Below, piece by piece: positions 44,709-50,105 of a stretch of 50,105 nt of DNA. A model generated the notes under the pieces. The model did no database searches. It was not told the DNA's origin and saw nothing but the letters and a program-made list of their open reading frames with translations. A program made the translations under genes and the position numbers. This DNA is from Mycolicibacter heraklionensis (GTDB taxonomy: Bacteria > Actinomycetota > Actinomycetes > Mycobacteriales > Mycobacteriaceae), in the NCBI GenBank assembly GCA_001673575.1, contig LZME01000096.1:1-50105 (forward strand). Direction: 5' to 3'. How positions within the stretch are numbered: position 1 is the stretch's first letter; every line of letters begins with the position of its first letter.

Positions 44709-45272
44709 TCAGCGGGCTTGTTCTGGCTGGCATCCGGGGATGTTCAGGGCAGCGAGTTCAAACTCGCCATACGCCGAGCCGCCGTGTTCATCCCAGAACT
44801 CAATGGCGCATGGCACGCGCAGATACCGCACCGTGCGTTCGACGATCTCCAGGTTGTGGCAGTGCAACCGCGCCTGGAACTTGGTGGCATCAATCGGTCT
44901 TCTGAACCGTGACGACGACGTCCTGATGTACATGCTGGAGAGTTGGTGCTTGCAGTAGTCGTCGAATGTCCAACCGCGGAACGCGGGAATCACGCCGTCG
45001 GCGATGGCGGGCGCGAAAGCGCTGTAGGCGAGCTGATTGAAGCACAGCACCAATTCAACCGCGTTGAAATGGCCGGTGCTGCGGATGTAGGCGGATTCGG
45101 CGATCGAGAAACTTCCTTGAGCCAACACCGAATCGGTGTCAGCTTGGGCTTCGGCTTCGATCAGATACCGGCACCCCTTGTAGGCGTAGGGTTCCAGGAT
45201 CTTGGACAAGAGGTTCTCGGCGATCGGGGTCGCGTCGGTCAAGGCCGGGGGCATCGAGCCGGTGGCGCTCAT
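44709..45272 (-). CDS. fcoT: FcoT-like hot-dog-fold enzyme (Rv0098/ScoD type)
   Basis: 187 residues, close to Rv0098. Hot-dog fold signatures by recognition: EAEAQADTDSVLAQGSFSI, HFNAVELVLCFNQLAYSAF and RFRRPIDATKFQARLHCHN. In INLP pathways this enzyme adds glycine to the unsaturated acyl-ACP, although first described as a thioesterase. ATG overlaps the oxidase stop as ATGA. Confidence 0.92.
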   Translation of the reverse strand: MSATGSMPPALTDATPIAENLLSKILEPYAYKGCRYLIEAEAQADTDSVLAQGSFSIAESAYIRSTGHFNAVELVLCFNQLAYSAFAPAIADGVIPAFRGWTFDDYCKHQLSSMYIRTSSSRFRRPIDATKFQARLHCHNLEIVERTVRYLRVPCAIEFWDEHGGSAYGEFELAALNIPGCQPEQAR

Positions 45273-46138
45273 GCCGGGTATCCCGGGGTCTTGAGACCGT
45301 CGAGCATTGTCAGCCGATAGGTCGTCAAGGTACCTGCGGAACTGCCGTGTTTGGCTCGATGCATCAGAACTCGGTTGTCCCACAAGATGATGTCTCCTAC
45401 CTCGTAGTGTTGGGTATGAATGAAGGGGTGGGTGAACTCGGGATCAAGTTGCCCGGTGGCGGCCATCAGCTCTTGGAGCACCGACGGGTCGAGCGCTCGG
45501 GATTCCTGGTCCTCAATTTTTGTGGTCCCCGACGCGCAGATGTAGAGAATCTCTTCACCGGTCTTCGGATGCCGGATCACGGTCGGCCATTTGATAGGCG
45601 GTGTGGTCCGGGTAATTTCGTCCCACACTTCCCCGATCGGTCGGTAAACGTCGTCGGGACGGATTTTGATGTGCCGCCGTGGATCATGGGTGCTCCATGT
45701 TCCGCGGGCAGCGTCCTGTAGGGCGGCTGGTACCGACGCCCAGGCTTGGTTGAGGTCGATGAAATAGGTACCCCGGTCAGGTCCGGGAACCGTCAGGGGT
45801 AACACCATCGAGAACGCGAACGGCTCCGGCATGAACATGTAGTCGATGTGCCAGAACGCGCCGGTTCGTGGAACGCCTTGGTGTTCTTCGGTGGAGGATA
45901 CGAAGATCTCCGGAAACTCGTGATGGTGGTACATGGATTCGTAATAGGGCACGATGTCGCCGATGATTCTGCCGAGCTGGAGGTACTGCTCCGGCGAGGG
46001 GTGAACGCCTTTGAGGATGACAAGCTTGTTGGCGTAGACGATCTCGCGAATCTCGTCGCGGGTGATGGTGCTCAGCTCATTAGGGTCAACCCCGGTGATC
46101 TGCGCTCCAAGACCGGTGCCTGTGACGGTCAGCGTCAT
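45269..46138 (-). CDS. Fe(II)/2-oxoglutarate-dependent oxidase (Rv0097/ScoE type)
   Basis: 289 residues, same length as Rv0097 as I recall it. TauD fold with the iron-binding HxD as FWHIDYMFM (H97, D99) and distal His in LMHRAKHGSS. In INLP biosynthesis it converts the N-substituted glycine to the isonitrile that binds metal. AAGGAAAG ribosome-binding site before the ATG, 19 nt after the PPE gene. Confidence 0.94.
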   Translation of the reverse strand: MTLTVTGTGLGAQITGVDPNELSTITRDEIREIVYANKLVILKGVHPSPEQYLQLGRIIGDIVPYYESMYHHHEFPEIFVSSTEEHQGVPRTGAFWHIDYMFMPEPFAFSMVLPLTVPGPDRGTYFIDLNQAWASVPAALQDAARGTWSTHDPRRHIKIRPDDVYRPIGEVWDEITRTTPPIKWPTVIRHPKTGEEILYICASGTTKIEDQESRALDPSVLQELMAATGQLDPEFTHPFIHTQHYEVGDIILWDNRVLMHRAKHGSSAGTLTTYRLTMLDGLKTPGYPA

Positions 46139-46157
46139 CCGATCTGGCTTTCCTTGT

Positions 46158-47609
46158 TCATTCGTCTTTTCCGTCCTTCATCGGTTGTGTCAGTCGCTCT
46201 ACCTGGTCGGAGGCGCACCAGCTGGTGGGCAACATGGGAACTCGCCGGATTTCGTCAGCGCGCCCCGCGAGCCCAGCGGCGCGGGTGGAGGCCACCACTG
46301 CTGCGATGGCCTCGAGTCGTTCGGTGGGGCCGGCAGCGGAGTCCGCAGCCATGAGCGGGCCATCACCGGCCTGGAGAAACTCGTAACGATTGCCGTGCAT
46401 ACGAATCCGGCCGGTGCTACGTCGGCTGCGTCGGCTGCGGGCATCGGTGGAGATAGCGCGCGGAAAGGTCGCAAGGCTCGAAGCCGCAGCGCTGTTGGAG
46501 GCTGCCATATCGTCTTTGGGTCCGGTCTCGACGCCGGGTGGTCCCCAACCGGAGACGACGTAGTGGATCAGCGCGGCAACGCCGTCGACGCTCGGGGCGA
46601 CGATGGGTGCGTTCGGTCCCGGTGCGCCGGCGGTGCCGGCCAGGCCAGCGGTGGAGCCGGCCGCAGCGGGCGGTGCCACAATTGCCGCAACGGGAATGTC
46701 TACGCTTCCGCCACCGGCGCGTGGTGCGAGGATGTCCGGTCCATGATCAGCGGGGATCTGTTGGCCGTTCAGCAGCGGTAGCAACTTCAGGGCGCTGAGC
46801 GCGCTGAGTGCGGGAGCGAGGAACGGCAAGAGCAACAGGCCGTATGACGCGTAGTACGGGTACCACAACACGTCGTAGGCCACCAACGCGACCGCCGCCA
46901 GGAAGGTAGCGATCGCCGGGTTGAAACCGAGATTCTGGAAGAAGTCCTCGAAGATGCGCAGCAGTTCTTCGACATTGCCGGCGTTGTTGAGAAGTTCAGC
47001 GATGAGGTGCGAGAGTTCCTGCAGCCAATTGCCGTCTGCAACGCCTTCGGGGGAGGTGGCCGGTGCGGGATTGGAGACGATGGGGGGAGCGGGGCGGATC
47101 TGCGGGGTCGCTGCCACGGCCGCGGTGGCGGTGCCCTGATATACGGACATGGTCTCGGCTGCCTGCACCCACATCCGTGTGTAGTCGGCCTCGTTGGCGG
47201 CAATCGGGACCGTGTTCACGCCGAAGAAGTTTGTGGCGACCAGCACCGCGTGAACCGCGTGGTTGGCGGCCAGTTCTTCGAGACTGGGCATTGCGGCCAC
47301 GGCGGCGCTGTACGCGGAGGCAGCCGTCTGGTGTTGTGCGGCAGTTGTGGCACTGTCGGCGGCCGTTTGTTCCAGCCAGGTCAGATACGGCGTGTGCGCG
47401 GACAGATAGGCCGATGCGCTGGGGCCCTGCCACTGGCCGGTCTGCACCCCGGCCAGTACCTGGGTCAGTTCGGCAGCGGTGTCGTCGTAGATGGCGCTGA
47501 GCTGCTGCCATTGTGCGGCGGCTGCCAACAGAGGTCCTGGCCCTGGACCAGTTGCGAGCATGGCGGAGTGCGTCTCGGGAGACATTGCCATCCAGATCGG
47601 GGCGGGCAG
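46158..47609 (-). CDS. ppe1: PPE1-like PPE protein heading the INLP operon; probable CTG start
   Basis: PPE family protein (PPE domain 1-~175: SPETHSAMLATGPGPGPL, GQWQGPSASAY, ATNFFGVNTVPIAANEADY), then a region shared with PPE1 (FLWYPYYASYG-type motif here VLWYPYYASYGLLLLPF) and a long Ala/Pro-rich tail. Order PPE-oxidase-FcoT-FadD10-ACP-Nrp equals Rv0096-Rv0101. Start: AGGAGG (47617-47622) is 7 nt from a CTG at 47609, which would give the usual PPE opening PAPIWMA; the first ATG (47591) is 25 nt from that site and would cut into the motif. No Zur-type box was found upstream. Confidence 0.9.
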   Translation of the reverse strand: MPAPIWMAMSPETHSAMLATGPGPGPLLAAAAQWQQLSAIYDDTAAELTQVLAGVQTGQWQGPSASAYLSAHTPYLTWLEQTAADSATTAAQHQTAASAYSAAVAAMPSLEELAANHAVHAVLVATNFFGVNTVPIAANEADYTRMWVQAAETMSVYQGTATAAVAATPQIRPAPPIVSNPAPATSPEGVADGNWLQELSHLIAELLNNAGNVEELLRIFEDFFQNLGFNPAIATFLAAVALVAYDVLWYPYYASYGLLLLPFLAPALSALSALKLLPLLNGQQIPADHGPDILAPRAGGGSVDIPVAAIVAPPAAAGSTAGLAGTAGAPGPNAPIVAPSVDGVAALIHYVVSGWGPPGVETGPKDDMAASNSAAASSLATFPRAISTDARSRRSRRSTGRIRMHGNRYEFLQAGDGPLMAADSAAGPTERLEAIAAVVASTRAAGLAGRADEIRRVPMLPTSWCASDQVERLTQPMKDGKDE

Positions 47610-47754
47610 GATGGCACCTCCTCTGATGTCGTGGATTACGCGGAACGCAAGGCGCGGGCCAGTTCCCGCCAACGAGGTGGTCGGAGACGGTAATCAAAAA
47701 GTTCCGGTCGATTGCGGTTAGATTTCTCGCAGCGACTCGCAGGGGTCCGGCGGG

Positions 47755-47760
47755 TACGGT
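47755..47760 (+). promoter_or_regulatory. -10 box TACGGT, leaderless start of the divergent methyltransferase
   Basis: TACGGT ends 8 nt before the GTG at 47769. The 159-nt region between the two divergent genes must also hold the INLP operon promoter; TACCGT on the minus strand near 47686-47691 is a weak candidate. Confidence 0.5.
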
Positions 47761-47768
47761 CTGAAGGC

Positions 47769-48587
47769 GTGCCAGTCATTGACGCCCGTCATCTTGATGG
47801 GATATCGGAGACCGCGCTGCTCACGTTGTATCAGCGGGCAACCGAGGCGAAGCGGCCTGACGGGCTGATCGTTGACCCGATGGCGATCGAGTTACTCAAC
47901 AGCCTTGAGTACGACTACGCCGATTTCGGCAGAATTCACCAGGCCACCGCGATGCGGGCGTTGGTGTTCGACCAGGCCACGCGGGAATACTTGGCGGTGC
48001 ATCCGCGCGCCACCGTAGTCGCCCTTGCCGAGGGTTTGCAGACCAGCTTCTGGCGGGTCGACAACGGTCAGTTACGTTGGCTTTCGGTGGATTTGCAGCC
48101 CGTGGTTCGGCTGCGACAGCAGCTGTTACCAGAATCGAGCCGGCTGCGGCACTGTGCCCAGTCGGCGCTCGACTACTCCTGGATGGACGAGGTTGGCGAT
48201 TCCGCCGAGGTGTTGATCACGGCCGAAGGGCTGCTGCAGTACCTGGACCGCGACGCGGTGTTCGAGCTGTTCGCCGCCTGCGCCCGGAGGTTTCCCGGCG
48301 GGCGGATGATCTTCGACAGTGTCCCGAGATTGTTGAGTTCCTACTCACGCTCGCGCCGTGGCTTCAGGCTCAGCGACAACTACACAGCGCCGCCAATGCC
48401 GTTCTGGTTCACTGCAAATGACTACGACCAACTGCGTGCGGTGCCCGGGGTCAGGGCCGTCTCCGAGCTCGGCATGCCGCGCGGACGGGGCAGGGTCCTT
48501 GGCGCGGCGGTTCCGCTGATCTACCGTACGCGTGGTCTGGCGAGGTTTCGTGCGCCGACCACTCTCGTCGAGTTCGGCCGGCCCTGA
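47769..48587 (+). CDS. Leucine carboxyl methyltransferase (TcmP/PPM1)-family methyltransferase
   Basis: 272 residues with family signatures SETALLTLYQRATEAKRPD (substrate end), DPMAIELLNSLEYDY, RATVVALAEGLQTSFWRVD (SAM motif I, usually GxG), and ITAEGLLQYLDRDAVFELF. Members O-methylate polyketides, lipids or protein C-termini. It is divergent from the INLP operon and could modify its product, but nothing in the sequence proves that. GTG 47769 chosen for the leaderless arrangement; the longer frame from 47712 lacks support. Confidence 0.88.
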   Translation: MPVIDARHLDGISETALLTLYQRATEAKRPDGLIVDPMAIELLNSLEYDYADFGRIHQATAMRALVFDQATREYLAVHPRATVVALAEGLQTSFWRVDNGQLRWLSVDLQPVVRLRQQLLPESSRLRHCAQSALDYSWMDEVGDSAEVLITAEGLLQYLDRDAVFELFAACARRFPGGRMIFDSVPRLLSSYSRSRRGFRLSDNYTAPPMPFWFTANDYDQLRAVPGVRAVSELGMPRGRGRVLGAAVPLIYRTRGLARFRAPTTLVEFGRP

Positions 48588-48604
48588 AAATTAGATGTAC
48601 GTCA

Positions 48605-48624
48605 CTTCAGAATCTCTTCTGAAG
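48605..48624. terminator. 8-bp hairpin after the methyltransferase gene
   Basis: CTTCAGAA-TCTC-TTCTGAAG forms a perfect 8-bp stem with a 4-nt loop, 17 nt after the stop. No U-tract follows, so it may be a non-canonical mycobacterial terminator or a site acting on gjpA. Confidence 0.5.
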
Positions 48625-48661
48625 CAGGAACCAACCTCATCTGCCGCGCGACAAACTAGGC

Positions 48662-49573
48662 ATGACACCGTCTCGTGACTCTCACTACCTTGTACCCCGC
48701 ATCGACTTCCGTGGCCTCATGGCCGGAGGAACTGCCCTGGCCGTTTCCGGATTGATCGCGGTAAACCCAGTGATGCCAGCGCTTCCCGTCTCAGCGCCGC
48801 CGTCCGTGCAACTGACCGCTTCGCTCGACCTGTTCGGGCCATGGGTTGACGTTTTCAACACCACGCTCGCCAACGCCACCCAGATCTTCGACGCAATCAA
48901 AGATGCTGACTTCGGGTTCCCAAGTTCTCTGCAAGAGGCTTTTGCCGCGGTGACCTTCCTCGGTGTCGACATCGCCACCCCCGAGGGCTCGGAACTGGCG
49001 GCACAAACTCTGGACTGGAGCCATCTTTGGGGTTTGCAGTATCTGGCCGGAATGGACATGGGCATGGGGGTCGTGCCGGTAGAAGCCGCCGAGCCCGCGG
49101 CCACAATTCTGACGCTCTTGTCGTCGCCGTTGAGCGGTGTGCTGATGGGACTGGTCGGCCCGCTGCTCAGTCCCGGAGTGGAGCTGATCAACAGTGTCGG
49201 GTCGATCATCGACAGTGTTGGTGACAGTGATTTTGAGGCGGCGCTGCAAGAACTGCTGGCCACGCCCGCGAACATGGTCGGCGCGTTCTTCAACGGGGCC
49301 ACCCTGAACCTTGATGCGTTGGTTCCGATGTTGAACGACGCTCTGCAGGTACCGGAAGGCAATGCGGTCCTCGGGGCCAGCTTCGATTTCGGCGGTCTTT
49401 TCACACCCGGAGTAACAGATTCCGGCAGCATCGGTGGTTCGATCTACAACTCGCTCGGTCTCGACCTGCAGATGGTAGGGATGGGAATGCCGTACTCGGC
49501 CCCGGGTGAGGGCGTTGGTCTTATCGCGTCGTTGGTCAGCCTCGTCGAAATGTTTGCGGGTGGGATGAGCTGA
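48662..49573 (+). CDS. gjpA: GjpA-like mycobacterial outer-membrane porin family protein
   Basis: 303 residues. N-terminal signal-like segment (residues ~18-45, GLMAGGTALAVSGLIAVNPV) followed by a Leu/Ala/Asn-rich domain with repeated motifs (AFAAVTFLGVDIATPEGS, LLATPANMVGAFFNGATLN, VPMLNDALQVPEG). This matches the family annotated in mycobacteria as outer membrane porin GjpA, from memory; direct evidence of pore function is limited. It lies behind the methyltransferase gene next to the metallophore operon. Confidence 0.75.
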   Translation: MTPSRDSHYLVPRIDFRGLMAGGTALAVSGLIAVNPVMPALPVSAPPSVQLTASLDLFGPWVDVFNTTLANATQIFDAIKDADFGFPSSLQEAFAAVTFLGVDIATPEGSELAAQTLDWSHLWGLQYLAGMDMGMGVVPVEAAEPAATILTLLSSPLSGVLMGLVGPLLSPGVELINSVGSIIDSVGDSDFEAALQELLATPANMVGAFFNGATLNLDALVPMLNDALQVPEGNAVLGASFDFGGLFTPGVTDSGSIGGSIYNSLGLDLQMVGMGMPYSAPGEGVGLIASLVSLVEMFAGGMS

Positions 49574-49877
49574 CGAACGGAGTGTTCGTCAGGTGAGCGA
49601 CGGAGGCGGGCGCCCTCAGCATCATTGGGACGTCCGCCTCTGGCTCCCTTTCAATTCGGGATCATCGCCGAGCGGTCGGAGGTGTACTCGCCGAAGACTT
49701 TGCCGATTCGCTTCATCGCGGTTACCGATGATTGGGACGGCGAGTCGCCGAATCCATGTGGCGACGGCGGAGCGTTCTGCCTGGGGAAGCGGCACCGGTG
49801 CAGGCGAGGCGATCCCACGACCAGCAACTGTCGGTGGTGAAAGTTCCCACGCTCGCAACCCGAATCAACGGGTCCCG
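49574..49877. other. Intergenic stretch without a supported gene
   Basis: Short open frames occur on both strands but show no start signals or recognisable domains. GAGGCGG (about 49604-49610) and CCGCCTC (about 49633-49639) could pair as a long-loop hairpin after gjpA. Confidence 0.5.
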
Positions 49878-50105
49878 CTAGAAGGGTGGTGGGTCGTCGT
49901 CTGCGGCGGCGGTGGCTTTGGGGAACCAGACGGCGTCGAACGCGGCGTGTCGGGCTTCGCGGGCTTTGCGGTTCTGGTTGCGTTCGGTGGCGATACGGGC
50001 CGCGCGGTGTTGGGCGCGGGTGCGCCGTCGGCGGGGCATCATCGCGGTCCGATCACCACAGCGGTCATCGACGCGTGGTTTGGGTGTCGGCAGGTCCCCG
50101 GTGGG
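49878..50105 (-). CDS. 13E12/DUF222-HNH family protein, C-terminal end (cut by window)
   Basis: The last 75 residues of a minus-strand gene. The basic stretch RRRRTRAQHRAARIATERNQ and the following RKAREARHAAF are typical of the tail of mycobacterial 13E12-repeat proteins, which carry a DUF222 domain and an HNH nuclease motif. The catalytic part lies outside the window. It ends in an acidic-Pro tail and TAG. Such genes are repeated in mycobacterial genomes and often flank rearrangements. Confidence 0.75.
   Translation of the reverse strand, partial: PTGDLPTPKPRVDDRCGDRTAMMPRRRRTRAQHRAARIATERNQNRKAREARHAAFDAVWFPKATAAADDDPPPF

Noticed and set aside
47592..47768. Search for a Zur-type box at the INLP operon promoter
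   Set aside because: No TGANAAT-N-ATTNTCA palindrome present, so zinc control by Zur at this promoter is not supported.
49622..49858. Small open frames on both strands after gjpA
   Set aside because: No domain, start signal or consistent coding character.

Overview
The window is high-GC chromosomal DNA of a Mycobacterium. The evidence is two PPE proteins, leaderless GTG/ATG starts 5-9 nt after TANNNT -10 boxes, and a gene order matching the M. tuberculosis Rv3646c-Rv3624c block from memory: topA, a HAMP adenylate cyclase, DNA pol III delta prime, a membrane protein, galE, DUF2304, a polyprenyl-P glycosyltransferase, a flippase-like protein, TerC, ppa, D-Ala-D-Ala carboxypeptidase, a Zn protease, tilS and hpt. 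Species is not determinable; the 35-kDa-antigen-type encapsulin fits the avium/leprae/terrae side of the genus rather than M. tuberculosis.

Layout. 1-267 is a fold-back: an inverted copy of a topA segment meets the real topA 3' part at an 8-bp palindrome, so the left edge is probably chimeric. 191-4412: topA end, cyclase, delta prime, tRNA-Thr(CGT). 4518-5423: a perfect 25-bp Fur/Zur-type palindrome over the promoter of a methyltransferase gene. 5431-9556 (minus): a sulfur operon of family 2 encapsulin shell, cysteine desulfurase with a disordered cargo extension, cysK and cysE. 9673-11152: divergently, a leaderless short ORF ending in four Cys codons precedes a TQXA-type protein that contains no cysteine. 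11132-14664 (minus): PPE protein with a SHOCT-like tail, then a two-component pair. 14771-23188 (minus): M1 aminopeptidase, a Pls-type (epsilon-poly-lysine synthetase-like) membrane NRPS, an APC permease and a large membrane protein. 23221-28911: galE1, then ctpI behind a yybP-ykoY-type manganese riboswitch whose expression platform can be read directly. 28922-38429: conserved housekeeping block. 38458-47609 (minus): an isonitrile lipopeptide (INLP) metallophore operon (PPE1, Fe/2-oxoglutarate oxidase, FcoT, FadD10, ACP, a one-module C-A-T-R NRPS) ending in an overlapping HMA-type metallochaperone gene. 47769-49573: methyltransferase and GjpA-like porin. The end is the 3' part of a 13E12/HNH family gene.

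Themes. Metal handling recurs: Zur-type box, Mn-switched P-type ATPase, TerC protein, isonitrile metallophore with HMA chaperone. Sulfur recurs on both sides of one divergent promoter: cysteine synthesis and encapsulated desulfuration on one strand, a poly-Cys attenuator on the other. Two separate NRPS adenylation domains both carry the acidic pocket residue typical of diamino acids. The strongest candidates for undescribed biology are the predicted poly-lysine system, the one-module INLP operon with its metallochaperone, the Mn-riboswitch control of CtpI, and the poly-Cys leader facing a Cys-free protein.
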